Source of the DNA: Saprospiraceae bacterium
Lineage (GTDB): Bacteria > Bacteroidota > Bacteroidia > Chitinophagales > Saprospiraceae
Assembly: GCA_016706365.1 (NCBI GenBank)
Contig: JADJJU010000002.1
Coordinates: 124,001-188,000 of the forward strand
Reading direction: 5' to 3'
Length of the DNA stretch: 64,000 bases
Shown here: in pieces, positions 38,783 to 47,143 of the stretch
Position numbering within the stretch: the stretch's first letter is position 1
Layout: each line of letters opens with the position of its first letter
Program-made: the position numbers and the translations under genes
Notes under the pieces: model-generated
Told to the model about the DNA's origin: nothing
What the model saw: only the letters and a program-made list of their open reading frames with translations
Database searches by the model: none

Positions 38783-39423
38783 CCCTTATTTTCCCGGCTT
38801 TTGGCATTGTATTTTTTTCGATCCACCCGATAAGAAATATCAAAATCATCAAGTACCGTATCTAATACTCTGTCTTCTCCTCTGGTATACCCGTGCTTGA
38901 GCCGGTAACCATAAAAACTGCTCATTGTATTGTAAAAGAAAGCTGAACCAAATCCTTTGTGCTCTCTCAACAAGCTGTACATAGGAGTACTCAATTCCTT
39001 CTCAATCATCTTGATTAAAATTTGTCCCTGGGTCCGGGAGAGATTCTTGAGTGGTTCTTCAAATTCTTTTTCCAGTTCTTTCTGAAGCTGTCTTATATAC
39101 TTCTTACGTTTTCTTCGGGAAAGGTCTTCCGTTTCTGCCTCCATTTCACGGAAGATTTTTATCGCTTGTCTTGCATAAGGATACACTTTCACTGCGAAAG
39201 CCCTGTACTTTAGATATCTTTTATATTCGGCGTCTGATTCAAATTCTTTGAGAGATGTAATAGTGTACATTTCCAGATCTGCAATGTAAACAGTGTCAGT
39301 CGGGGAAATAACAGCCAGGACGGGTGTTCCGTCAACTTCCATCTTTTCTGTACGGGTGGTAGATTGAGCCACTATCACACTTGCAGACAGCATCACACAG
39401 CAAAGAATTATCATTAATCTCAT
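38779..39423 (-). CDS. DUF4294 family secreted protein
   Basis: A 214-residue Bacteroidota-specific protein. It has a signal peptide (1-20 from the ATG at 39423, ending VIVAQ) and the DUF4294 core DTVYIADLEMYTI, then a charged helical region around 90-135 (RRKRKKYIRQLQKELEKEFEEP). Function unknown. The start 18 codons further upstream would bury the signal peptide. Coupled to the tocopherol-cyclase-like gene downstream. Confidence 0.75.
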   Translation of the reverse strand: MRLMIILCCVMLSASVIVAQSTTRTEKMEVDGTPVLAVISPTDTVYIADLEMYTITSLKEFESDAEYKRYLKYRAFAVKVYPYARQAIKIFREMEAETEDLSRRKRKKYIRQLQKELEKEFEEPLKNLSRTQGQILIKMIEKELSTPMYSLLREHKGFGSAFFYNTMSSFYGYRLKHGYTRGEDRVLDTVLDDFDISYRVDRKKYNAKSRENKG

Positions 39424-39938
39424 ATTCTTAATTTCCTTTAAGCATATTAACGCTAAAATGGCTGCGCTAAGGTACAAAGAAGCAAAGAATGCTTAAGATT
39501 ATGACATAAAAGAATTTTCCTCATATCCGGAGCTTTGAATGGTCCTGAAATTGCAAGGTCGGAGATGCATCCATCCCCGACCCTGTATTTCGGAATAATA
39601 ACATTAAATTGTATGTGCAAACTAATGTCGGATTAAATATATGTCGGAAACAGCCCTATTTTCAAACACATTGATTTGAATCATAAGAATTCTGATGTTA
39701 TATGAACCGGAATGATCAAAGTCACTTAAAAATCAAGTAAATGTGCATGCTTATTACAATTTACAAACCTGGTTCCTTATAAACGGGCCATGCTGCGATG
39801 ATGCATCGAACAATGAAGTTTATATTATTCCAGTAACTGATTTGTAAAAACTAATCCTGTCAAATCTCGGGGCCCGGGGCCCGGGGCTCCAAGCTAAAAG
39901 TATTTAAGAAAATATAAAAGGGCAGCACAAACCAAAAA
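39424..39938. other. Long intergenic region with a GC-rich heptamer repeat
   Basis: No gene is supported in about 515 bases. Most is AT-rich and unremarkable. At 39868-39888 the heptamer CGGGGCC occurs three times (third copy CGGGGCT), a sharp GC spike in AT-rich surroundings. Confidence 0.6.
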
Positions 39939-39969
39939 AAAGAGGCTGCCTTTTTGGGACAGCCTCTTT
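39939..39969 (-). terminator. Terminator of tRNA-Cys
   Basis: AAAGAGGCTG (39939-39948) pairs with CAGCCTCTTT (39960-39969), a 10-bp stem. On the minus strand it is followed by a run of eight T. It sits 9 bases beyond the encoded CCA of the tRNA gene. Confidence 0.88.
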
Positions 39970-39978
39970 GATTTGAAC

Positions 39979-40052
39979 TGGAGGTTGCGAGCGGATTCGA
40001 ACCGCTGTACGAGGTTTTGCAGACCTCTGCCTAGCCGCTCGGCCACGCAACC
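39979..40052 (-). tRNA. tRNA-Cys (GCA)
   Basis: A 74-base tRNA gene with encoded CCA. The acceptor stem is GGTTGCG (5' end at 40052) with CGCAACC, followed by discriminator T and CCA (39979-39982). The anticodon loop reads CTGCAAA with anticodon GCA, and the T arm carries GGTTCGAATCC. U73 and GCA are the cysteine identity elements. Confidence 0.95.
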
Positions 40053-40118
40053 CTTTTTAAGAGCACGCAAATATAGCAGGAATATTTTTTACTTTCCAAA
40101 TATAAATCGAGAAGTTTA

Positions 40119-40583
40119 TTATTCTTTGCTTTCCGGAGCCTGCATTTTATAACCCATCTGCTGCAGCATCTTTACACGATCACTGATCATGAGTTCTTCT
40201 GTAAGGAGTTCATTTTCAAGCTTAAACATGCTCATTCCATTGTAACTCACCACCTGGTCTGTTTCTGGCCAGAAACTGGCTGTCCAGTACACAGCGACTC
40301 CAGTTTTGTTAGAAATTAATTCTTTAGCTTCAATTTTGAACCTTCGCATATTTTTTTTGGAAAATTCATATTGTTGCAGCAATGCGTTCATGCCTTCCGA
40401 GTCAGCCACGCCACCTGTTTTTCTGGAAAAATCTTTTGTACAATATGTATTGAAAAGCTCAGGCTTGTTTTCATTCCATGCTTTGAAATATCCCTTTACC
40501 AGGGCTTCAGCTTTTTTACCCTGGGCAAATACTGTGCCCCACAAGCTTAAAGAACAAACGATCAGGAAAATTACTTTTTTCAT
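40119..40583 (-). CDS. Secreted SnoaL/NTF2-like protein
   Basis: A 154-residue protein with a signal peptide (1-20, ending VFAQ) and a cone-shaped NTF2-like fold (about 25-145; VKGYFKAWNENKPELFNTYC). Members bind or turn over small hydrophobic ligands, but no active-site residues are evident. Its ATG overlaps the mscS stop (ATGA). Confidence 0.65.
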   Translation of the reverse strand: MKKVIFLIVCSLSLWGTVFAQGKKAEALVKGYFKAWNENKPELFNTYCTKDFSRKTGGVADSEGMNALLQQYEFSKKNMRRFKIEAKELISNKTGVAVYWTASFWPETDQVVSYNGMSMFKLENELLTEELMISDRVKMLQQMGYKMQAPESKE

Positions 40584-41938
40584 AAATCAGTATTTTTTTG
40601 ATCCTCTTCTGCATGAGGAGGGTTTTTCATCCATATATCCCTTTGAGGGAAAGGAATACGAATATCATTTTCTCTAAAAGACCTGTCAATGGCAAATCTG
40701 AGATCACTTTTGATGTTTTCTATCGGTATCAATTTGCTGGACCAGAAATGCAATTCCATTCCTAAAGAGTATTCTCCAAAACTAACAAAACGAACAAAAG
40801 GAACCGGTGATTTTAAGGCATCGGGATGTTCATGAGCGACCTTCAGTAATAATTCTTTTACTTTTTGAGTATCAGATCCATAAGCAACCCCTACCGAGAC
40901 ATTGAATCGGGCTTTATCATCATTATGGCTCCAATTAATCACCTGATCAACAATGAGTTGGGAATTTGGTACGATTACAGCCAGATTGTCCCTGGTTTCA
41001 ATGATTGATGTACGAATACCTATTTTTCTGACAGTTCCGACCATTCCGCTGATTTCCAGTACTGAACCAACTTCAACAGTACGCTCAAACAATAAGATTA
41101 TCCCCGAAATAAGGTCATTGAATGTCTGTTGCAAACCAAGTCCGATTCCGACTAATAAAGCAGCTGCCCCTCCCCATAAAAGAGTCATTTTGATCCCAAG
41201 ACTTTCGAGCATGACTATGAAAGCCATTACAAAAATGACATAGCTCAAAATTTGATTGATGGCAAACTGAGAACTATATTCTATATGACGGACATTATAA
41301 TATCTTTTGAGAATAATTTTAGTAATGATCCATACAAGCAATCTGGCTACAAGGAGAACAAGAATCGCTGAGAATAATTTTGAAAAATAGAAATCTACCT
41401 TGTCCTTCCCCTCATTGAAAGAAAACAGCTTGAAGTCAAGATTCAGTCCATGCAGTACAAGAATGGTTGTTACAGTATATATGATAAACTGAAGGTTTGT
41501 CCCAACTGAAAATCGTTTTCTTTTCTTATCGTATCTATTGGGATTTGGTTGCTGATCTCTTAGCAATACATAAGTGAACAACCAATCAATAAGACTGGAA
41601 AAAGACAAAAGGATGAGAATGAGCAGGATTGTAATCAGGCTAATATTGTACTTTCCAAAGTAAAAGAGGGGAAAATCCAAATTTAGCAACCACACCAGAA
41701 GGGTCACATTATTCAATACAAAAAGTGCAATCCATCTATTCCGTATCTTTCTCTTCTCTTCCGGCGTAGCATCTTTCTCTTTATAAACTATCGGCTTCAA
41801 AAAAAATCTTGTCAATAATGCGTATAGCAATCCAACCGCAATGACTGCAGCGAGACTCATGACCAACTGCTTTACATCAACTGATTTGTTTCCTAACTGA
41901 AAAATGATATCATCCCAGAAATTATTATTGCGATCCAT
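40580..41938 (-). CDS. MscS-family mechanosensitive channel
   Basis: A 452-residue inner-membrane channel. Several N-terminal helices (about 20-190) precede the pore helix TM3 (LWGGAAALLVGIGLGLQQTFNDLISGIILL, about 250-280) with its Gly/Ala packing. The cytoplasmic beta domain (FERTVEVGSVLEISGMVGTVRKIGIRTSII) and C-terminal vestibule follow. It opens under membrane tension to release solutes during osmotic downshock. Followed by a co-translated NTF2-like gene. Confidence 0.9.
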   Translation of the reverse strand: MDRNNNFWDDIIFQLGNKSVDVKQLVMSLAAVIAVGLLYALLTRFFLKPIVYKEKDATPEEKRKIRNRWIALFVLNNVTLLVWLLNLDFPLFYFGKYNISLITILLILILLSFSSLIDWLFTYVLLRDQQPNPNRYDKKRKRFSVGTNLQFIIYTVTTILVLHGLNLDFKLFSFNEGKDKVDFYFSKLFSAILVLLVARLLVWIITKIILKRYYNVRHIEYSSQFAINQILSYVIFVMAFIVMLESLGIKMTLLWGGAAALLVGIGLGLQQTFNDLISGIILLFERTVEVGSVLEISGMVGTVRKIGIRTSIIETRDNLAVIVPNSQLIVDQVINWSHNDDKARFNVSVGVAYGSDTQKVKELLLKVAHEHPDALKSPVPFVRFVSFGEYSLGMELHFWSSKLIPIENIKSDLRFAIDRSFRENDIRIPFPQRDIWMKNPPHAEEDQKNTDL

Positions 41939-42032
41939 ACTTTCTATTTTCGAGGGGCAAATGAATGACTAAATTACTACTATTTCAACATTTGCACTCA
42001 ATATATACAGACATACGGCGTGCAAATTAAAT

Positions 42033-42094
42033 ACGCTGAGTCAATCCATAAAGATTGGGATGCGTTGAGTCAAATTTTCACAAACGCTGATTTG
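42033..42094 (+). promoter_or_regulatory. Three direct ACGCTGA-type repeats upstream of the methyltransferase
   Basis: ACGCTGAGTCAA (42033-42044), GCGTTGAGTCAA (42062-42073) and ACGCTGATTTG (42084-42094) lie in the divergent region between mscS and the methyltransferase gene. They could be operator sites; the spacings (29 and 22 bases) are not identical. Confidence 0.35.
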
Positions 42095-42106
42095 TCTTAT
42101 TATCTG

Positions 42107-42114
42107 TAATTTTG
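42107..42114 (+). promoter_or_regulatory. Candidate -7 promoter element of the methyltransferase
   Basis: TAATTTTG matches TAnnTTTG and ends 4 bases before the ATG at 42119, implying a leaderless or nearly leaderless mRNA. Confidence 0.45.
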
Positions 42115-42118
42115 AGGC

Positions 42119-43285
42119 ATGTCAGAAAATAATAAGCAGGATACAACTCTGCAGAATCTCCTTAATTCAGCGATAGCCGCTGAAATATTTGTTAAAGGTC
42201 TACTTAGTGTTCCTTCTAAAGATCAACAGTGGAACAAAATATTGTTTAAGCTTGTCGAAATAAAAAAGCAGATTCAACTTTCACTGGTATACAGGTATCC
42301 CACAAAAGATGAAACTAAAAATTATCCGCTTGAAGAGGCTGTGATTTTACTCAATGATTTGCTCCGTGATGGTAAATGTAAAGAAGCTTATATATATAAT
42401 CAGTCAGAAACTATTCTTCTGAAAAGAAATAAAAAAGGAGAAATTCAACTGCACACACAAAAAACGGAAACCTCTACCCAGGTTGCAGGTATAAGTGAGC
42501 ATGACCGCAAAAAGGATTATCTGATCCCTGCTGATCAGCCATTACTCAAACTACTGGGAATCAGCTCATCCAAAGGGGAAATTTTGAGCGACGGAAAGAG
42601 AAAGTATAAACAAATCAATAAGTATCTGGAGATTCTGGAGTCTTTGTTGAAAGATCAGTCAAAAAATGGACTTCATATCGTGGATATGGGCTCCGGATCA
42701 GGATATCTGACATTCAGCTTATACTGGTATCTAAGTAAATTGAAAGGTTGGAATATAAAAATGACCGGCATTGAACTCAGGGAGCATTTGGTATTGAAAT
42801 CCAATGAGTTGGCACGGAGTTTAGAATTTGAAGGATTAAATTTCATAGCCGGTGATATTCAGACCACTGATCTGCCGGAAGGAACCAATGTGTTGATAGC
42901 CTTGCATGCCTGCGATATTGCAACAGATATGGCCATTGCGAAAGGTATAGAAAATAAAGTGGAGGTAATGGTTCTGGCTCCTTGTTGCCAAAAGCAAATC
43001 AGAAAGGATATGATTGTTGAGTATCAAATGAAACCTTTGCTGAAGCATGGAATTCTGCTGGAGAGACAATGTGAAATGCTGACAGATGGCATAAGAGCCT
43101 TGCTCATGGAGGCAAATGGGTATAAAACTTCAGTATTTGAATTCATAAGTCCGGAACACACTGCAAAAAACGTAATGATAACGGGAGTAAGATCGGAGCC
43201 CAGACCAGAGGCATTGGATGAAGTTGCACAATTGAAAAAGAGTTTTGGAGTTTCAGAACATTACCTGGAAAAATTGTTGTCATAA
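42119..43285 (+). CDS. SAM-dependent methyltransferase
   Basis: A 388-residue protein. The N-terminal part (1-170) is unassigned, and the C-terminal part holds a class I Rossmann methyltransferase domain (about 180-340). SAM motif I is IVDMGSGSGYLTF, the acidic motif II is GIELREH, and later LIALHACDIATD and LAPCCQKQIR are typical of a family that may modify RNA. The CC pair after motif IV recalls RNA m5C-like or thiol-containing methyltransferases but does not prove it. Target unknown. Upstream direct repeats suggest regulation. Confidence 0.72.
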   Translation: MSENNKQDTTLQNLLNSAIAAEIFVKGLLSVPSKDQQWNKILFKLVEIKKQIQLSLVYRYPTKDETKNYPLEEAVILLNDLLRDGKCKEAYIYNQSETILLKRNKKGEIQLHTQKTETSTQVAGISEHDRKKDYLIPADQPLLKLLGISSSKGEILSDGKRKYKQINKYLEILESLLKDQSKNGLHIVDMGSGSGYLTFSLYWYLSKLKGWNIKMTGIELREHLVLKSNELARSLEFEGLNFIAGDIQTTDLPEGTNVLIALHACDIATDMAIAKGIENKVEVMVLAPCCQKQIRKDMIVEYQMKPLLKHGILLERQCEMLTDGIRALLMEANGYKTSVFEFISPEHTAKNVMITGVRSEPRPEALDEVAQLKKSFGVSEHYLEKLLS

Positions 43286-43359
43286 ACAGCACGCAAAAAT
43301 GATACTGTTAAATTCACATTAAGATATATATGTCAGGAATTAATATTTGTTTTTTTTAT

Positions 43360-43367
43360 TATATTTG
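43360..43367 (+). promoter_or_regulatory. Candidate -7 promoter element of rsmA
   Basis: TATATTTG, a perfect TAnnTTTG match, lies 50 bases upstream of the rsmA ATG at 43418. Confidence 0.4.
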
Positions 43368-43417
43368 GCGGGTAGGATCACATAAATGCCGATCACTTGC
43401 CGACACATGCCTACATA

Positions 43418-44197
43418 ATGAAAGCTAAAAAGTCCTTCGGGCAACATTTTCTCAATCGGGAGGAAATAGCAGAAAGAATCGCCAATAGTCTAAAGCTGGA
43501 ACATACATACGAAGGTTTGCTGGAAGTAGGCCCTGGGAAGGGGATGCTTACAAAATATCTGCTTGAAAAAGATCTCGACTTTGTAGCCGTAGAAGCTGAC
43601 AGGGATATGGTAGCATATTTAGAGCATTATTACCCAACAATGCGGGGTAAAATTATTTCTGAAGATTTTTTAAAGTTACCGCTTGATACAGTATTTGAGA
43701 ATAATAAATCTTTTGGCCTCATTGGAAATTTTCCTTACAATATTTCCTCGCAGATTCTCATCCGGCTGATTCAATATCGGGAACATATTCCGGAGTTGGT
43801 TGGAATGTTTCAAAAAGAACTGGCCGAGCGAGTGATTGCAGGACCCGGAGGTAAAGATTATGGTGTGATCAGTTTACTCGTACAAGCTTATTATTCAGGG
43901 GAATATCTTTTCACTGTGAGTCCCGGCTCCTTCTCTCCTCCTCCCAAGGTGAAATCAGGTGTTATCAGACTCACAAGAAAGCCCGGTGATGATATAGGTT
44001 GTGATCCAAAGTTCTTCAGAACAGTAGTCAAAACAAGCTTCAACCAAAGAAGGAAGATGTTACGTAATACTATTAAATCAATGATTCAGGATGAATCCCT
44101 CCTTAAAGACGATTCCTTCAACAGGAGGCCGGAAGAACTTTCACTTGCTGAATTTGTTGAACTGACTAATTTTATAGAGAAAAACCAAGCAAAATAA
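43418..44197 (+). CDS. rsmA: 16S rRNA (adenine1518/1519-N6)-dimethyltransferase
   Basis: A 259-residue KsgA/RsmA enzyme that dimethylates two adjacent adenines in 16S rRNA helix 45. It begins with the KAKKSFGQHFL signature, has SAM motif I LLEVGPGKGMLT and the catalytic NFPYNIS motif. The ATG at 43418 is chosen because the family starts just before KKSFGQHFL; an upstream start adds seven unrelated residues. Its stop overlaps the yqeY ATG in a TAATG. Confidence 0.93.
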   Translation: MKAKKSFGQHFLNREEIAERIANSLKLEHTYEGLLEVGPGKGMLTKYLLEKDLDFVAVEADRDMVAYLEHYYPTMRGKIISEDFLKLPLDTVFENNKSFGLIGNFPYNISSQILIRLIQYREHIPELVGMFQKELAERVIAGPGGKDYGVISLLVQAYYSGEYLFTVSPGSFSPPPKVKSGVIRLTRKPGDDIGCDPKFFRTVVKTSFNQRRKMLRNTIKSMIQDESLLKDDSFNRRPEELSLAEFVELTNFIEKNQAK

Positions 44198-44640
44198 TGA
44201 CCCTGGAAGAAAAAATCAATCAAGACCTGAAAACTGCCATGAAGGCTCAGGATAAAGGAACACTCAGAGCTGTTCGGGCTATCAAATCAGCTATCCTACT
44301 GCAAAAAACGGACGGGAGTGGGGAAGAACTGACAGCAGATAGAGAAATTCAGATGCTGCAAAAGCTGATCAAAACCCGCACGGATTCATTGGAGATCTAT
44401 CGTCAGCAAGGAAGGTCTGACCTGGCCTTCGTAGAAGAGGAAGAGATTGAAGTAATCAGAAAATATCTACCGGCTCAGCTGGATGATGCAGCTCTGGAAG
44501 AAGTGGTGCAGGGAATTATTAATGAGACCGGTGCATCTTCCATGAAAGATATGGGAAGAGTAGTTGGGTTGGCTAATCAAAGACTGGCAGGTCAGGCAGA
44601 AGGATTGCAAACGGAAGCTTTTGAGCTGAAATCACTCTAA
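44197..44640 (+). CDS. GatB/YqeY domain protein
   Basis: A 147-residue YqeY-like protein related to the tail domain of GatB, the tRNA-dependent amidotransferase subunit. Typical sequence LEEKINQDLKTAMKAQDKGTLRAVRAIKSA opens the protein. Free-standing members have an unclear role, perhaps tRNA-linked. The final 12 residues (after AGQAEG) do not follow the usual family ending, so another small indel near 44605 is possible but not shown. Confidence 0.8.
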   Translation: MTLEEKINQDLKTAMKAQDKGTLRAVRAIKSAILLQKTDGSGEELTADREIQMLQKLIKTRTDSLEIYRQQGRSDLAFVEEEEIEVIRKYLPAQLDDAALEEVVQGIINETGASSMKDMGRVVGLANQRLAGQAEGLQTEAFELKSL

Positions 44641-44840
44641 GTTAATTTAAAGTAACGTAATTGTTTCATCTTTTTTGAAGGCTGAAGCATTGTAACCTCT
44701 AATGAGGTTGCTTGGCAATAGCAGGTTGTTCAGTTTATTGTTTTATAGCTAGCTACTGAAATTTTTGAAAACCAGACCCACAGGACGATTTTAATCATCA
44801 AGGATAAGGATGGATTCATCTGACTTATGATGTAACACTT

Positions 44841-45155
44841 TCAGAAATATTCAATGGAATTCAACGCTGAGAGATTATTTAATATAGACAGCCTGCCTAA
44901 GCCCATACTTTGGACGAAGAAAGCCTGATCCAGGATTATTTCTTCGTCCATTGTCATTTCAGGTAACTCATGATCTGAGAGCACATAAACATGACAGGTA
45001 GAACATAAAGCCATTCCACCGCAAGTGCCTTTGACCGGTAATTCAGAAGCCTTACAGACTTCCATGAGATTGAGACTCATATCTGTAGGGATTTCAATAC
45101 TATGTTCAATATCTTGTCTGTCTACAACTGTAATAAATATATTGGGTGATTCCAT
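44841..45155 (-). CDS. 2Fe-2S ferredoxin with an aberrant C-terminus
   Basis: A 104-residue adrenodoxin-type ferredoxin. Three of the four cluster ligands are visible in CGGMALCSTC (about 45-54). The fourth cysteine, normally in a C-terminal RLGCQ motif, is absent: the sequence reads LGRLSIL. A Gly-Cys codon pair (complement of 44888-44893) lies in another frame nearby, so a local indel is the likeliest cause. It directly follows the ferredoxin reductase gene (6-base gap) and is its probable electron carrier. Confidence 0.8.
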   Translation of the reverse strand: MESPNIFITVVDRQDIEHSIEIPTDMSLNLMEVCKASELPVKGTCGGMALCSTCHVYVLSDHELPEMTMDEEIILDQAFFVQSMGLGRLSILNNLSALNSIEYF

Positions 45156-45161
45156 AGAATT

Positions 45162-46165
45162 TTACAGGCCTTCAATACCCGTGACGGTGGTGTATTTAAA
45201 TGATAATTTTTTATCCGGATAGATATATTTGAATGCTGATGGCACCATCATCGTACCTTCATGGAATCCGCAAAGGATCAGTTTTAGTTTACCGGGATAG
45301 GTATTGATATCACCAATGGCGTATATCCCGGCACATTTGTGCTGTAATCCAGTGTATTGATAATTATAGCATTTTTATCAATTTGCAAACCCCAGTCTGC
45401 AATCGGCCCCAACTTTGGTGATAGCCCGAAAAGTGGAATGAAATGATCAGTATCTAATGTGATCAAACCTTGTTCATCATGTGTAATTTCAACTCCCTTA
45501 AGAATTCCATTGCCCTGTAGCCCGGTTACTTGTGATTGGGTCAGTAACTTTATTTTGCCTGATTCAGTAAGTTCAAGTACCTTATCAGCTGAATCGGGAG
45601 CTCCCCGGAAATCGCTCCTGCGATGCACAAGTGTCAACTCTGAAGCTACATCAGCCAGGAAAATAGTCCAGTCCAGTGCAGAGTCTCCTCCTCCGGCTAT
45701 TACAATTTTTTTGCCCCTGTACATTTCAGGATCTTTGACTATATATTCCACTCCTCTGTCTTCGAATGAGGCAATATTGGAAATAGGAGGTTTTCGTGGC
45801 TCAAAACACCCAAGTCCCCCTGCAATTGCAATGACAGAAGCTATATGCTCTGTACCTTTAGAAGAAGTCAGTTTGAACCGGCCATCCTCCAGTTTTTCTA
45901 TTGTTTCGGCTCTTTCCCCCAGGGTAAATCCCGGCTTGAATGGCTCGATTTGTTTCATTAAATTATGTACAAGATCCCCCGCCAGCACTTCGGGATAGCC
46001 GGGGATATCATAGATGGGTTTTTTGGGATAAATCTCAGTCAACTGTCCACCGGGAAGGGGAAGTGAATCTATCAAATGGCATCTGAGTTTGAGCAAACCT
46101 GCTTCAAATACTGTAAATAATCCGGTAGGTCCGGCCCCAATAATCAGTATATCCGTCTCAATCAT
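45162..46165 (-). CDS. Ferredoxin-NAD(P)+ reductase, thioredoxin-reductase type (frameshifted)
   Basis: Flavoprotein of about 334 residues across the break. It has an N-terminal FAD-binding ILIIGAGPTGLF, an NAD(P)-binding KIVIAGGGDSALDW, and no CxxC redox pair, which distinguishes ferredoxin reductases from thioredoxin reductase. One base is missing at 45327-45329 (CCC should probably be CCCC); restoring it gives VPGIYAIGDINTYPGKLKLI, the normal second FAD motif, and a tail ending GIEGL at 45162. The ATG at 46165 is preferred over one 11 codons upstream. It moves electrons between NAD(P)H and the adjacent ferredoxin. Confidence 0.85.
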
Positions 46166-46333
46166 GTTGAATCTATAATTGTTGTAAGAACCCTGCAAAG
46201 ATACAGTTAATAGCTATTCTGAGGGTCGTCCATCTATTGATACTCATCATTCATCTCATTTATAAAGATGATTTCAGACATTCATCAACTAACAAGCTTA
46301 TAAAGAGAAGGTTTTTATAGGAGTGTGACAGGC

Positions 46334-47119
46334 TTACTTTCCCTGAAAATTTGCTTTCCTTTTTTCCAAAAATGCAGATGCTCCTTCTTTGAAGTCCTCT
46401 GTTCCACTACAATTTCCAAATTGTGCAATCTCCATTTGAAAGCCATTGATGCCATCTTCAAAGTGACTATTAACACATTTGATAATAGCAGCAATAGCCA
46501 GTGGGGCTTTGCCTGCAATTTTCAGCAATAAATTACGGGAAGCTTCCATTAATTGATCAGCCGGGACTACAGCATTTACCAATCCAAGGTCCAGAGCTTG
46601 TGGAGCTTGAATCATGTCTGCTGTCATTAATAATTCCATTGCTTTTGTTTTGCCTATTAATTGGACTAATCTCTGAGTTCCTCCATATCCGGGAATAAGG
46701 CCCAGGTTGACTTCCGGCTGTCCAAATCTTGCATTTTCAGCTGCTATTCTGAGATGACAAGCCATCGCCAGCTCACAACCTCCACCCAGTGCAAAGCCAT
46801 TCACTGCAGCCAGTACAGGTAAATGAAAACCTTCAATGGCATTAAAAATGGCGTGACCGCGATCTGCCATCGCCTGTCCCTCGTCCACATTGAGTCCTGA
46901 AAATTCTGAAATGTCAGCACCTGCAACAAAAGCCTTTTCTCCGGAACCCGTTATGATGACTCCTCTGATTCCGTCCCAGTCCTTGTACCCTTCAGTGAAG
47001 AAATGTCCAAGCTCCTTCATTGTTTCAGTATTCAATGCATTCAATACCTGAGGACGACTGATGGTCATCGTTATAATTTGTTCTGATGAGTCCAGTAACA
47101 GATTTTGATAATTGCTCAT
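46334..47119 (-). CDS. Enoyl-CoA hydratase/isomerase family protein
   Basis: A 261-residue crotonase-fold enzyme. The oxyanion-hole regions KAFVAGADISEF and GFALGGGCELAMACH are intact, and both catalytic glutamates are present (GGCELAM and FGQPEVNLGLIPG), so a genuine hydratase is likely. It would act on short- to medium-chain enoyl-CoAs in fatty-acid or amino-acid breakdown. It follows the flippase gene by 24 bases on the minus strand, but no functional tie is evident. Confidence 0.88.
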   Translation of the reverse strand: MSNYQNLLLDSSEQIITMTISRPQVLNALNTETMKELGHFFTEGYKDWDGIRGVIITGSGEKAFVAGADISEFSGLNVDEGQAMADRGHAIFNAIEGFHLPVLAAVNGFALGGGCELAMACHLRIAAENARFGQPEVNLGLIPGYGGTQRLVQLIGKTKAMELLMTADMIQAPQALDLGLVNAVVPADQLMEASRNLLLKIAGKAPLAIAAIIKCVNSHFEDGINGFQMEIAQFGNCSGTEDFKEGASAFLEKRKANFQGK

Positions 47120-47143
47120 ATTGGGTTTTATTTAAGGTCTAAG

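Noticed and set aside
44600..44640. Frame break at the end of the YqeY-like gene
   Set aside because: The last residues diverge from the family, but no single-base change gives a clearly better ending, so I do not count it among the frame breaks.
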